Source: Bacteroidia bacterium (lineage in GTDB: Bacteria; Bacteroidota; Bacteroidia; J057). Taken from it: DNA of 64,000 nucleotides. The stretch lies in contig JAUIKF010000002.1 of NCBI GenBank assembly GCA_030430575.1, positions 248,001 through 312,000 of the forward strand. The letters are read 5' to 3'. Positions 7,326 to 16,232 of the stretch are shown piece by piece. How positions within the stretch are numbered: the first letter of the stretch is position 1; every line of letters starts with the position of its first letter. A program made the translations under genes and the position numbers. Below the pieces are notes generated by a model. The model was not told where the DNA came from. It saw only the letters and a list, made by a program, of their open reading frames with translations, and did not search any database.

Positions 7326-9149
7326 ATGGCTAATCGCAAAAAGAAACGTACAGCAAAAGCACCACCTGCCCCTCCAAAGAATCCCTTATGGCAATTGGCA
7401 GGAGAGGCTATGCCTCGCCAAACGCGTTGGCTAATCGCCTTGGGACTAGGGCTTCTAGCCTTTTTGCTATATGTCCCTACCCTGAGCTATGAATACGCCT
7501 TCGACGATGATGTCTATGCCCGAAAAAATCGAGTGACCCAGCAAGGCTTCTCAGCGATCGATGACATGTGGGGCAAAGGCACCACCTATGGCTTTGATGG
7601 GCAAAGTGTAGGCACTTACCGCCCGATCACCTTGATGACCTTTGCCATGGAAAGCAATCAAGGACGCTTCGATCCTACGACCAGCCATCGCGTCAATGTC
7701 TTCCTCTATGGCCTGTGTATCGCCTTGTTGTTCCTCCTCCTTGCCCATATTTTCCCCCAACAAAAAGTGTTACTTCTCGGATTGCTGACGGTACTTTTTG
7801 CTACCCATCCCATCCATGTAGAAGTCGTCGCGAATGTCAAGAGCCGCGATGAGCTGCTGGCCTTTCTCTTTTTGATGGGGGGGGTACTCCTTTTTGTGGA
7901 GAAAAAAAACCTTGTTTCGGTCATGCTCGGGAGCGGCTTATTCCTGCTCGCTTGCCTTTCCAAAGAGATTGCCCTTTCCTACCTACTTGTCATTCCATTT
8001 CTATTATTCTTCTACAAAAAGCTAACAGTCAAGTATATCGCAACAATCAGTATTGGACTTATCCTGGCAACAGGCACCTATTTTTTGCTTAGGATGCAAG
8101 CCCTTGATAGTGGCGTCGATGACCAGGCCATGACCTTGTACAACAATGCCATTATGGCCGCAGAAGGAACCATGAATCAACTTGCGACCAAGTTTCTGGT
8201 GTTGGGCAAATATCTGGGCCTCCTCTTTTTTCCCCTCACCTTGACCTATGATTATTCTTTTGCCCAAGTAGAACCCGTGAGTTGGGGGCATATTGGCGCT
8301 TGGGGGAGTTTGTTGGTATATGTGGGGATCATAGCATTGGGAATTTGGGGAAGTATGCGTAAGGAAAAATGGGCACTTGGCATTGTCATGTACTTGCTGC
8401 CATTGGCCATCGTCTCCAATTTCTTGGTCCTGATCGCTGCCACCATGGCTGAGCGATTTCTCTTTTTGCCATCTTTGGGATGGGTGATAGCTATCGGGGC
8501 GGTAGCCATATGGGGAATAGGAAAACTCAAGCAACAGGGGATTGTCCCTGTTCTCTTGGGGGTAGTGATCGTCCTTTTTGCCTGGAAAAGTATCGAGCGG
8601 ATGCCTGCCTGGGAAAACGACCGAACGTTGTTCGCTTCTGGGGTAGAAACATCGCCCAATAGCTTCCGCACACACCACAACCTTGCAGAGGTATTGCGCA
8701 CAGAAGGAGAAGCCACAGGCAATAAATCCGCTCTCCGACAGGCGGTCGCCCATTATCAAAAAAGCCTTAGCCTTATCTCCGACCAACCCAATTCTTGGTA
8801 CAATCTAGGCGTTTGCTTCCAGGTCATCGGCAACGATACCGAAGCCGAAAAAGCCTTCGAAGAAGCCGTCCGCCTCGATCCCAACAACGCCTCCGCCGCC
8901 AATAACCTTGGCGTCATTTTCTTCCAACAAAATAACTTCCCCAAAGCCATCGAATGGTTTCAAAAGGCCGTCGTCATGCAGCCCACATTCGCAGATGCCT
9001 ACGTGAATCTTGGCGCTTCCCACCAGAATCAAGGCTTGATCCGAAAAGCCATTTCATTCTATGAAGCAGCGCTGCAGCACAACCCGCAGCATCAGAATGC
9101 GCAAACCTATTTGATGCGTGCGCGGCAAGCGCTAGGAGAAGAGCCTTAA
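7326..9149 (+). CDS. TMTC-like membrane glycosyltransferase with C-terminal TPRs
   Basis: This polytopic GT-C fold protein of 607 residues resembles TMTC-type O-mannosyltransferases. A lysine-rich cytoplasmic N-terminus leads into the first helix, then the acidic luminal motif FDDDVYARKN expected to bind a polyprenyl-phosphate sugar. About ten further helices follow, then three TPRs (encoded at about 8779-9115; one begins NSWYNLGVCFQVIG). I chose the ATG at 7326 over the GTG at 7308 because MANRKKKR matches the start of the paralogue at 47237-49150. The likely role is glycosylation of exported or surface proteins (inference). Confidence 0.8.
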   Translation: MANRKKKRTAKAPPAPPKNPLWQLAGEAMPRQTRWLIALGLGLLAFLLYVPTLSYEYAFDDDVYARKNRVTQQGFSAIDDMWGKGTTYGFDGQSVGTYRPITLMTFAMESNQGRFDPTTSHRVNVFLYGLCIALLFLLLAHIFPQQKVLLLGLLTVLFATHPIHVEVVANVKSRDELLAFLFLMGGVLLFVEKKNLVSVMLGSGLFLLACLSKEIALSYLLVIPFLLFFYKKLTVKYIATISIGLILATGTYFLLRMQALDSGVDDQAMTLYNNAIMAAEGTMNQLATKFLVLGKYLGLLFFPLTLTYDYSFAQVEPVSWGHIGAWGSLLVYVGIIALGIWGSMRKEKWALGIVMYLLPLAIVSNFLVLIAATMAERFLFLPSLGWVIAIGAVAIWGIGKLKQQGIVPVLLGVVIVLFAWKSIERMPAWENDRTLFASGVETSPNSFRTHHNLAEVLRTEGEATGNKSALRQAVAHYQKSLSLISDQPNSWYNLGVCFQVIGNDTEAEKAFEEAVRLDPNNASAANNLGVIFFQQNNFPKAIEWFQKAVVMQPTFADAYVNLGASHQNQGLIRKAISFYEAALQHNPQHQNAQTYLMRARQALGEEP

Positions 9150-9246
9150 TAGGATTGAAGAATATCGAACAAGGATTGAAGATTTAAGAAGTGAAGAGGT
9201 TTTTCCTTCAAAAATCCTTGTTCCGCAATCGATATTCTGCAATCAT
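9150..9246. repeat. Family D inverted repeat between convergent genes
   Basis: GAATATCGAACAAGGATTGA on the left is matched inversely by AAATCCTTGTTCCGCAATCG and ATATTCTGCAATC on the right, forming an imperfect hairpin of about 40 bp. A related half, CCTTGTTCGATATTCA, recurs at about 25919-25934. It may terminate both converging genes. Confidence 0.7.
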
Positions 9247-9252
9247 TTCCCC

Positions 9253-10581
9253 CTAAATCACCACCTGAAAAGCCGTCCCCTCCTCCGAAGACCTCAGCAA
9301 AGTCAAGCTTCCCTGATGCTGCAAAACGATCTGCCGTGCCAGACTCAGTCCTATGCCTGACCCATTGGGCTTGGTGGTGTAAAACGGCACAAAGATACGG
9401 TCGTGGAGGGCCGGGGGAATACCTGTACCATTGTCCTGAATGACGATTTGGGTTTTGCCATTTTGGGTAGAGGAAATAGTGCAAGAAACGAGGCCATCGG
9501 TTTGAGCTGCTGTGGCCTCCCTAGCATTTTTTATGAGGTTAATGAGGGCTTGTTCTAACAAATAGGGATCTGCACGAAAAGTAAAGGAAGGAGGCTGAAT
9601 GTGAAATGTCAGTTGTGCGGTGCTTTCGCTAAAAATAGGGGCTAATAGGGTCTTTAAGCGGCGAGTCCACGTTGTGGCTGTTATTGTTTCATATTTGGGT
9701 TGAGGCAAGTGGGCCAATTGATGGTAGGCTTCAGTGAAATGAATCAGCCCTTGGCTCCTACTGTGAATGGCCGCAAGGCCTTTGGCAAGGGTTTCTTTTG
9801 TGGAAGGAAGGGCATTGTCTGCGCTCAGGGCTTGGAGACTTTGGCTCAATGAGCTGATCGGTGTCACCGAATTCATGATCTCGTGCGCTAGCACACGGAT
9901 CAGTTGCTGCCAGGCGTTCATCTCCTTCGTCGCCAATTCGCCCTTGATGTCCTGCGCGGTGATCAGTTTGTAATCAGTATCACCAAGTTTAAAAAAGGTA
10001 GCGCGAAGCGTAAGTTGAGACTGTTCGCCTTCATGCTCCACCGTACAGAGCCGTTGCTCGGTAGGCTGGATATGTTTGAGGATTTGGTACACTTCTCGAT
10101 TTTGCGCTTCCAGCCCAGACAAGTGGTGCAAATGCGGACGGTGCAGCAAGTCCTTCATTGCCTGGTTCATGAGTTCTACATTGCCCGCTTCATCTAGGGA
10201 CAGAATCCCAACTTGCAGATGTGCGACCAGGTATTGCAAGTACAAATACTGTTCTTCTCGCGCCTGCGAAAGCCCTCGAAAGCTCGCCGCCACCTCATCA
10301 AAAGCGCTGCTCAATCGCTGGAAAGAAGCGCCTCGCTTGTCACGGGGGATCGCTGCGACAAAGTCATTGTGGGAGAGGTTCTCCAGGAAAGTGGCGAGCG
10401 CCCGATTGGAACGATCGATGTAGCGAAATAGCTCCACCGCCAAGATGCCAATCAGCACGCCCAATGCTGTCGCGCGAATCTCATTCGGCTGAATCATCAA
10501 GTAAAACGCAAGGGCCGTCAAAGCGCCAAATACCAATAAGAGGCGCAGCAATACTTGGAGGCGGAAGTTGTGGTAAGGCAT
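9253..10581 (-). CDS. Sensor histidine kinase
   Basis: This is a 442-residue membrane histidine kinase. Two helices (residues about 8-30 and 36-53) are followed by a HAMP-like linker, then a PAS-like region (about 115-215). The phosphoacceptor is His233 in VLAHEIMNSVTPISS, the H-box form seen in NtrY-like kinases of Bacteroidota. The ATPase domain shows the N-box NLIKNARE, DNGTGIPPAL and GSGIGLSLARQIV. No response regulator lies in view, so its partner must be elsewhere. The signal sensed is unknown. The leader upstream of the ATG is a family E phrase (CATAGAACCTAGAAC). Confidence 0.9.
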   Translation of the reverse strand: MPYHNFRLQVLLRLLLVFGALTALAFYLMIQPNEIRATALGVLIGILAVELFRYIDRSNRALATFLENLSHNDFVAAIPRDKRGASFQRLSSAFDEVAASFRGLSQAREEQYLYLQYLVAHLQVGILSLDEAGNVELMNQAMKDLLHRPHLHHLSGLEAQNREVYQILKHIQPTEQRLCTVEHEGEQSQLTLRATFFKLGDTDYKLITAQDIKGELATKEMNAWQQLIRVLAHEIMNSVTPISSLSQSLQALSADNALPSTKETLAKGLAAIHSRSQGLIHFTEAYHQLAHLPQPKYETITATTWTRRLKTLLAPIFSESTAQLTFHIQPPSFTFRADPYLLEQALINLIKNAREATAAQTDGLVSCTISSTQNGKTQIVIQDNGTGIPPALHDRIFVPFYTTKPNGSGIGLSLARQIVLQHQGSLTLLRSSEEGTAFQVVI

Positions 10582-10587
10582 AAGGGG

Positions 10588-10624
10588 AGAAGTTCTAGGT
10601 TCTATGTTCGGGGTTCAATGTTGT
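10588..10624. repeat. Family E leader phrase
   Basis: Read on the minus strand, the kinase leader is GAACATAGAACCTAGAACTT and on to the ATG. Similar phrases precede 25984 (+) and 56875 (-), so an A-rich, G-poor repeated leader is shared by unrelated genes. Confidence 0.55.
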
Positions 10625-10744
10625 CTATCTAAATCTTTCCAACAAATTACACCCTGAAGATGATCTCGCAAAATTTCGCTATGCACCAAGAAATTTCTGC
10701 CGCCGCTTTTTGATTCATGCCGAAGAAGCGTGAACTTGCGTTCC

Positions 10745-11320
10745 ATGTTTATCGAGCTGAACTCTGCAAACCGACAGGCAGGCTGGATCGAAGTGATTTG
10801 CGGCAGTATGTTTTCGGGCAAAACGGAAGAACTCATCCGTCGCCTCCGCCGCGCACAGATCGCCAACCAAAGCGTACAAATCTTCAAGCCCGCTGTAGAC
10901 ACCCGCTACAGCGAGGAAAAGATCGTCTCACATGACAAAAACTCCATATCCTCCACCCCTGTCGTCACGTCCCATAATATCTTGGACCTGGCTGAAGGCG
11001 TTGAAGTTATCGGCATTGACGAGGCGCAGTTTTTTGACTTGGGCATCATCGATGTCGCCCGTCAGCTATGCAACCGTGGGGCACGTGTCATCGCAGCAGG
11101 CCTCGATATGGACTTCCGAGGGGACCCTTTTGGGCCGATGCCCGACCTGCTGGCGCGGGCAGAGTTTGTCACCAAAGTGCACGCCATCTGCCAGTGCTGT
11201 GGCAGCCTCGCCAATTATTCCTTTCGACTCGAAGCCTCTGACTCTCAGGTGCTTTTGGGAGAAAAAGACTCCTATGAGCCGAGGTGTCGTAAATGCTTTT
11301 TTGAAGGGAAGAAAAGTTAG
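10745..11320 (+). CDS. tdk: Thymidine kinase
   Basis: This type II thymidine kinase phosphorylates thymidine in the salvage pathway and functions as a cytoplasmic tetramer. The P-loop GSMFSGKT is at residues 20-27. The Walker B segment [11 protein letters not shown] and the lasso region with CQCC and CRKC structural zinc ligands are present. The length of 191 residues is standard. I chose the ATG at 10745 ([18 protein letters not shown]) because Bacteroidota homologues begin in this way; a GTG at 10730 is possible but adds only five residues. The gene stands alone. Confidence 0.93.
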   Translation: MFIELNSANRQAGWIEVICGSMFSGKTEELIRRLRRAQIANQSVQIFKPAVDTRYSEEKIVSHDKNSISSTPVVTSHNILDLAEGVEVIGIDEAQFFDLGIIDVARQLCNRGARVIAAGLDMDFRGDPFGPMPDLLARAEFVTKVHAICQCCGSLANYSFRLEASDSQVLLGEKDSYEPRCRKCFFEGKKS

Positions 11321-11321
11321 A

Positions 11322-11366
11322 AAAAATTCAAACTCAAGCTCAAATTCAACTTCAAATTTCTTTTAC
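11322..11366. repeat. Family B hexamer-phrase repeat
   Basis: The stretch AATTCAAACTCAAGCTCAAA and on, made of six-base words (TTCAAA, CTCAAG, CTCAAA), starts four bases after the thymidine kinase stop. The same words recur at 13048, 29305, 32396 and 62446. Confidence 0.6.
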
Positions 11367-11483
11367 TATTTTTTAGGTCTTCCTAAAAAATAAGAGAAAG
11401 CCGTGATAGTTTCGTGAACCTTGATTTGTTATTTTGGGGTAATGTGTTCTTTAGCTATCAACCTCAACTTATCAGTCATTTTC

Positions 11484-12170
11484 ATGAAAACAAAAATCAT
11501 AGGCGCACTGCTCCTGCCATTCATCCTCGCAGGGTGTATTGGGGACGACATCATCTTCGATGAAGTCGACGCCCAAGTAAGATTCGTCCTCTGGGTGGAT
11601 ACGCTCGGAGTGGATGACTCCTTCCAATTTGAAGTGCGCTACACCAATCAGATCGGCGAGGTCGAAGAACCTGCCCTCACATGGATTAGCTCGGATACTT
11701 CCTTGTTCACTGTAGATGACACAGGCCTTGCCACAGGCATTGCCAAAGGCGATGCATATTTAGTCTGTGAAGTCGAAATCAGCGATCGGCCTACTGTCCG
11801 AGACACGGCATTCGTGGTGATCGCGGGAGAGACAGGCATGCAAAACCTCGCCACCGAACGGACGGGTACGTTGAAGACAACAAGTTCTTATGTCCTCGAG
11901 GGAGCATTTAAGCTCAAAGAAGAAGGCAGTGGACTCGTCTTGGAACTCGAATCCGATTATAAGGCTTCATCCAGTTTGCCAGGGTTATATGTTTATTTGA
12001 CCAATAACCCCAACTCTACCAATGGTGCTTATGAAATCGGAAAAGTAAGAACCTTCAGTGGTTCACATTCTTTTGACATATCAGGTGTAAATCTCAATGA
12101 CTTTGACTATGTCCTCTATTTCTGTAAGCCTTTTGGGGTGAAAGTTGGGGACGGAAAATTTGAAAATTAA
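11484..12170 (+). CDS. Lipoprotein with Ig-like (BIG2) and DM13 domains
   Basis: The ATG at 11484 opens a lipoprotein signal peptide ending FILAGC, giving Cys18 as the lipidated residue; upstream in-frame codons give no signal. Residues about 35-115 look like a bacterial Ig-like group 2 domain (ALTWISSDTSLFTVDDTGLA). The C-terminal 100 residues match the DM13 pattern: a YVLEGAFKLKEEG strand, LPGLYVYLTNNPNS, and the closing YFCKPFGVKVGDGKF. DM13 domains have been proposed to take part in redox or electron transfer at the cell surface. The stop is four bases before the start of the barrel gene, so the two proteins probably act together. Confidence 0.75.
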   Translation: MKTKIIGALLLPFILAGCIGDDIIFDEVDAQVRFVLWVDTLGVDDSFQFEVRYTNQIGEVEEPALTWISSDTSLFTVDDTGLATGIAKGDAYLVCEVEISDRPTVRDTAFVVIAGETGMQNLATERTGTLKTTSSYVLEGAFKLKEEGSGLVLELESDYKASSSLPGLYVYLTNNPNSTNGAYEIGKVRTFSGSHSFDISGVNLNDFDYVLYFCKPFGVKVGDGKFEN

Positions 12171-12174
12171 TCCC

Positions 12175-13041
12175 ATGAAATCCTTTCTCAAATATATCCT
12201 TTCCATCACATTTTTGATGGGCATAAGCGCATCGGCCCTGGCAGGCGGATGGGTTCAGAAAAAAGGCCACGGCTTTTTCAAACTCTCTCAGTGGTGGGTC
12301 ATCGCCGATCAGCATTTCACAGATCGTGGTCTGATCGACCCCAATACCACCAATGGTATTTTCAATACCAGCATCTACGCCGAATACGGCTTCTCCAGCC
12401 GCCTGACAGCGATTGCCTACGTGCCCGTCTTTAGTCGGGCTTACTTCAACAATACCATATCTGGTACTACAGGGGAACTCTTGGTTCCTGGCGAAGCCAT
12501 CAATGGCTTGGGCGATGTGGACGTCAGCCTGAAGTATGGGTTGGTCACTGATGGGCCAGTGGCTGTAAGTGCCAGTCTGCTGTTGGGGCTACCCCTCGGC
12601 AATGCCAGTGGAGGGACGGCAGGCAATCTCCAGACAGGAGATGGAGAGTTTAACCAACTCTTGCAGATCGACGCAGGCAAGGGATTTAAAGTGGGCAAAC
12701 TGAACGCCTATGCCAATGCCTATGTGGGGTTCAATAACCGCACGAATGGCTTCTCGGATGAAATTCGTTATGGCATTGAAGGTGGATTAACCTTTTTGAA
12801 TGAAAAAGTAACAGGCATCTTGCGGTTGTATGGCATTCAATCCTTCAAGAATGGGGAGCTGACAGGAGGCAATAGTACCAGCATTTTTGCCAATAACAGC
12901 CAGCATTTGACCTTTTCGCCCGAAATCAATTACCACTTGAATGATCGTTGGGGCGCTTCCTTTACCTATGGCACCGCCTTGGCTGGGCAGATCATCTTTG
13001 CCAATCCTTCTTATAGTGTGGGGGTGTTTTTTAAGTTGTAG
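12175..13041 (+). CDS. Outer-membrane beta-barrel protein
   Basis: This is a 288-residue protein with a signal peptide ending SASALAGGW. Alternating hydrophobic strands fill the mature chain (SVGVFFKL at the very end, with a terminal Leu-type anchor typical of barrels). Segments such as NTSIYAEYGFSSRLTAIAYV and GDVDVSLKYGLV are typical of transporter-like barrels related to the phenol-degradation MetA group. The gene follows the DM13 lipoprotein by four bases, which points to a shared function in the outer membrane, perhaps export or redox delivery. I chose ATG 12175 because it gives the signal peptide; an upstream in-frame start would overlap the preceding gene. Confidence 0.75.
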   Translation: MKSFLKYILSITFLMGISASALAGGWVQKKGHGFFKLSQWWVIADQHFTDRGLIDPNTTNGIFNTSIYAEYGFSSRLTAIAYVPVFSRAYFNNTISGTTGELLVPGEAINGLGDVDVSLKYGLVTDGPVAVSASLLLGLPLGNASGGTAGNLQTGDGEFNQLLQIDAGKGFKVGKLNAYANAYVGFNNRTNGFSDEIRYGIEGGLTFLNEKVTGILRLYGIQSFKNGELTGGNSTSIFANNSQHLTFSPEINYHLNDRWGASFTYGTALAGQIIFANPSYSVGVFFKL

Positions 13042-13047
13042 AAGAGA

Positions 13048-13141
13048 AGTTCAAATTCAAACTCAAGTTCAAATTCAAAAAAGGCAAAATTGAGCTTGAG
13101 TTTGATCCTTCGATAGACTCAGGACATGATTTGCGTTTGAA
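13048..13141. repeat. Family B inverted hexamer repeat between convergent genes
   Basis: AAGTTCAAATTCAAACTCAA on the left is answered inversely by TTGAGCTTGAGTTTGA and TTGCGTTTGAACTTTT on the right. The pair fills the gap between two converging genes and could act as a two-way terminator. Confidence 0.7.
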
Positions 13142-13148
13142 CTTTTCC

Positions 13149-13940
13149 TCAAGCTGATTCCTCCACAGACTGTGGGTTCTGATTCTGATCAATGGTATTC
13201 CGTAATCGCGCTAAGGCGAGCATGGGATGACTGTATTCATTGAAGTTTTTGGCTTGGTTCAGCGCCGTTCGAAATTCGGATGTCCAGACTTTATGGCGCT
13301 TTTTCGCCAGTTGATCGATGTCGATCAGGTTGATGAAATCGCGATAATACTGCAGGAATTCATCTCCATCAATGGCGTTGGCGAAAAGGGGTTTCCAAAG
13401 GTAATTGAGGTATAAAAATAGGTTGGAAGGCTTATAATAGACCAGCAGGGCCTGTTCCCAAAATTGCTGGGGATTGACCTCCCCTGCCTGCATCCCCGCT
13501 TTGAGCAGTTCCAAATGAGTTTTCTTCTTTTGCCAGGTTTTGGCCAATTCTTTTCTGCTGAGGCGGATATATCCTAAGGAAATCAGCAGCGATGCGCCGT
13601 AGAGGAAGAGCTTGTGTAGGGTCAAGCTTTCTTCGACATATTGGTAGGAGCCGTCTACAAATACTGACCGCGTACCATTATAGGTGATACTAAACACAAA
13701 GATAGCCGCAGCAATGACGACGAGCCACATCGGCAGGTAGAAAAGGGTGCCTTTGAGGCCCTTTGCGTCGGTGTAAGCCGAGATGGCAGCGATGATGACC
13801 AGAGAGACAAAGGCTTCTCTTGTGCCGCCGATCATGTCATAGTCGAAGCCAAACAGGTTGAGTAGTAAATGCAAGATGCCTACCACGGCGACGCCGATGA
13901 TGGCTTGCAAGACGGCAAATACGTTGAAGATGACGGCCAT
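13149..13940 (-). CDS. Membrane protein of unknown function
   Basis: This 263-residue protein has four hydrophobic segments in its first half (about residues 5-28, 42-55, 64-85 and 110-125) and a soluble, helix-rich second half containing KKKTHLELLKAGMQ and a tryptophan- and tyrosine-rich stretch (NLFLYLNYLWKPLF). I recognise no family. It is the last gene of a minus-strand run of small genes reaching to 17221. Its leader (CTCTTCACTCAATCATTT before the ATG) belongs to the family F phrases also found before gldG. Confidence 0.6.
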   Translation of the reverse strand: MAVIFNVFAVLQAIIGVAVVGILHLLLNLFGFDYDMIGGTREAFVSLVIIAAISAYTDAKGLKGTLFYLPMWLVVIAAAIFVFSITYNGTRSVFVDGSYQYVEESLTLHKLFLYGASLLISLGYIRLSRKELAKTWQKKKTHLELLKAGMQAGEVNPQQFWEQALLVYYKPSNLFLYLNYLWKPLFANAIDGDEFLQYYRDFINLIDIDQLAKKRHKVWTSEFRTALNQAKNFNEYSHPMLALARLRNTIDQNQNPQSVEESA

Positions 13941-13992
13941 AAATGATTGAGTGAAGAGATGAGGTGATTTTAGGCGAAAATAGCTCGAAAAT

Positions 13993-14541
13993 TTATTTCC
14001 ACAATATTTGCCCTTTTACCTTCTTTAAATCCAAGCCTTGCTCCGCTTCGACCTTCTCCAAAAAAGCGATGATTCCCACCAGAAATTGGCTGCATTTTAT
14101 TTTCTCTCCATCCTCCATTTTCAAGGTCATTAAATTGGTAAAAGAGCTATATGATACTGCCTGTACTGCTGCCCACGTACCGCTTTTCTTTTTGCCAAAA
14201 TATCCAACTACCTGAAAACCCGTGTCATCATAGACCACGCAATGGTTTTTCATCATAGAGATGATAGCATAGCCTGCCACACAAAACAATAAGCCTAGAA
14301 TTCCCATGGAAAGGAACTGGGCCAGATAGGCTGTATCATCAGGATAGATGATCGGAATGAGTATGCAAAAAATCCCCATAGCCAAGCACGCCCATCCCAA
14401 AATGGCCAAGATTTTATTCATCTTGAGGATATAAGCCCCTTCTTCTATGGCTGTTAAGGGTTGATTGGACCCTTTGGCGAGTAAGTAGTAAAGACCCCCC
14501 AGAATTATGGGGATAAGGGCGTATTGAATCCAGTTTTCCAT
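13993..14541 (-). CDS. Small membrane protein with PH-like tail
   Basis: This is a 182-residue protein. One hydrophobic segment lies at the N-terminus (YALIPIILGGLYYLLA) and two more near residues 47-68 and 75-95. The C-terminal 85 residues (HCVVYDDTGFQVVGYFGKKK, then a strand-rich segment) resemble bacterial PH-like domains seen in YdbS-like membrane proteins, though this is a weak match by eye. It starts two bases after the stop of the next upstream gene, so the two are probably translationally coupled. Confidence 0.55.
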   Translation of the reverse strand: MENWIQYALIPIILGGLYYLLAKGSNQPLTAIEEGAYILKMNKILAILGWACLAMGIFCILIPIIYPDDTAYLAQFLSMGILGLLFCVAGYAIISMMKNHCVVYDDTGFQVVGYFGKKKSGTWAAVQAVSYSSFTNLMTLKMEDGEKIKCSQFLVGIIAFLEKVEAEQGLDLKKVKGQILWK

Positions 14542-14543
14542 TG

Positions 14544-15038
14544 TTAATCTAGGCCTTTTTTAATCATTCTGTGAATAGCAGAAGAAATCTTTACGAAATC
14601 CTTTTTTTGTTTTTCATAAAGCGACAAATCTAGAATACCTGTGCTTTGTGAATCATACCCCCAAAGTTGGAACCTTGAATGAAGAATGTCTGCTATTGCT
14701 ATAATAATCATCCAAATTCTTTCCAAGTCTTCTCCGTCATACCAAAAGGGAAAAGAAATAGATGCTGAATCCTCATATACTTCTATTGAAATTGCATATT
14801 CATAGTCTATATTTTCAGTTTGCAAAAAGCTATATCCTCCTTTTTCGGTTGCAACGAATGCTCTATAGGTGGGTAATAGCTTCTTTACCTCTGTAATGAT
14901 TTCCCGATGTTCCGCTAGACTGATCTTATATGGTTCTGGCAAAAACTCACTTTCTTCATAATATTGCATGATTTCTTGCATCTCTTCTTCGGTAAGCCTT
15001 CCATCCTTAGACTTGTAGAAGTTTATATCATAACTCAT
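14544..15038 (-). CDS. Hypothetical protein, immunity-protein-like size and context
   Basis: This 164-residue, acidic, soluble protein begins MSYDINFYKSKDGRLTEEEM. The opening is a form often seen in small polymorphic-toxin immunity or ankyrin-neighbour proteins, but I cannot name a family. It contains the tryptophan-rich segment SFPFWYDGEDLERIWM and a C-terminal helix. Base composition is more A/T-rich than in the thymidine kinase or kinase genes. It sits two bases upstream of the PH-like membrane protein gene. Confidence 0.5.
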   Translation of the reverse strand: MSYDINFYKSKDGRLTEEEMQEIMQYYEESEFLPEPYKISLAEHREIITEVKKLLPTYRAFVATEKGGYSFLQTENIDYEYAISIEVYEDSASISFPFWYDGEDLERIWMIIIAIADILHSRFQLWGYDSQSTGILDLSLYEKQKKDFVKISSAIHRMIKKGLD

Positions 15039-15085
15039 GTTTTTAGATTAAAGGGCTATGTCAAGAAATCAGTTAACTGGAGATT

Positions 15086-15586
15086 TCAATGAAGGTAATA
15101 GGCTAATATTTTTCCCAATAATTCTGGCGACATCCCCTCCTGTTGACACCTAGATAGTGGATGATCTGAAGGCTCTAGCACGATCAACGGCCTTATGCCA
15201 TGATTTCGAAAGTGAATCCTCGCCACTAGTTTTTCAGTTCCTTCAAACGGATATAGACGGCTGGAAAGCCATCCCCCCATGGGCTCATTTTCTGCTCGGT
15301 CATCTATATGGAAAAGCGCTTCGAATCGCTCAAAATTAGCTTCACTCAGGGACATCCAGGCGCCAAAAGAAAATGTCTCTTCATATCCAATGACGGCAAA
15401 ATCAAGGCACCCCCTCACAAAAAAATGGCTGCCATCCAGTACACATGTGTCTTCTGTCAGAAAAATCCTTTCTGCCCTTTCGGCTTCTGGCACAGAAAAA
15501 TAGTAGATGGGGGCATGGCTCCCCAAGCTGGGAATCCCTGAATGAACTTCCTCACAGGTTGCACACTTGAAGCTAAATGTCTTCAT
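15086..15586 (-). CDS. DUF2199 domain protein
   Basis: This 166-residue protein opens FSFKCATCEEVHSGIP, a CxxC pair followed by His, then has the segment DTCVLDGSHFFVRGCLDFAV that marks DUF2199 proteins. The CxxC motif suggests metal binding. The biochemical role of the family is unknown. Members are often found in runs of small immunity-like genes, which fits this neighbourhood. The C-terminus is PELLGKILAYYLH. Confidence 0.75.
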   Translation of the reverse strand: MKTFSFKCATCEEVHSGIPSLGSHAPIYYFSVPEAERAERIFLTEDTCVLDGSHFFVRGCLDFAVIGYEETFSFGAWMSLSEANFERFEALFHIDDRAENEPMGGWLSSRLYPFEGTEKLVARIHFRNHGIRPLIVLEPSDHPLSRCQQEGMSPELLGKILAYYLH

Positions 15587-15593
15587 TTCCCTT

Positions 15594-16061
15594 TTATTTC
15601 TCCCATCCCGGCCCTATCTGCTCGTCATCTTGTTCCATTTCACCCGTATCGAAAATCCCTCTCACAGGATTTTTTTCAGTTGATGCTGCTATCATCTTAT
15701 TTAGCGCGGTATATTGGGCTACGATGACCTTATTAGCTCCGTGAATCATGTGATGCGCACAGGCCTTTTCCAGTCCTTGCAGGAAAAGTGCTTTATAGGT
15801 TGGATGGAGGCTTCGAATATCAATACTCCGAATGATACAAGCACCATCCATGGGTCGAATAAACCCCCAACCCATGTCTGTTCCATCATCTCTATCCTCG
15901 ATGTCATCTGGAGGGATCATCGAGGTCAGCCACTCTTTCAATAAATTCCCCTCCACATTGTCTTCTAATGATGAAATTATAGCTTTGATGATATGGTCAT
16001 AGATCGTCCACCGCCTGCCGAAAGCGTAACCATTTTCGAATGTGATAAATCCTGATGCCAT
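15594..16061 (-). CDS. Hypothetical protein
   Basis: This 155-residue soluble protein begins MASGFITFENGYAFGRRWTI. Near the middle is an acidic stretch IPPDDIEDRDDGTDMGWGFI. I recognise no family. It ends seven bases before the DUF2199 start, so the two are likely co-transcribed. A small overlapping frame continues upstream to 16218 and may be the remnant of another gene. Confidence 0.5.
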   Translation of the reverse strand: MASGFITFENGYAFGRRWTIYDHIIKAIISSLEDNVEGNLLKEWLTSMIPPDDIEDRDDGTDMGWGFIRPMDGACIIRSIDIRSLHPTYKALFLQGLEKACAHHMIHGANKVIVAQYTALNKMIAASTEKNPVRGIFDTGEMEQDDEQIGPGWEK

Positions 16062-16218
16062 TATTTTTTTTATTTAGCGAGGTGCCCTTTTTCTGAAATC
16101 TGGGGTAATCAATGGCTAATAATGCTTCGTTTTCCAAGCCATATAATACTTTCTCAGCTGTGCCAGTCTCTGAGGGAAAACGCATCAGCACAATTCTGCT
16201 TCCTAGAATTAAAATCAA
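16062..16218 (-). pseudogene. Possible small gene or gene remnant
   Basis: Between two hypothetical genes an open frame begins at 16218 (MILILGSRIVLMRFPSETGT) and runs past 16062 into the next gene in a different frame. Only the first 50 or so codons lie outside a neighbour. It could be a short gene or the left-over N-terminal part of a member of this gene run. I have no family evidence. Confidence 0.2.
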
Positions 16219-16232
16219 GGGTATAAATCAAT

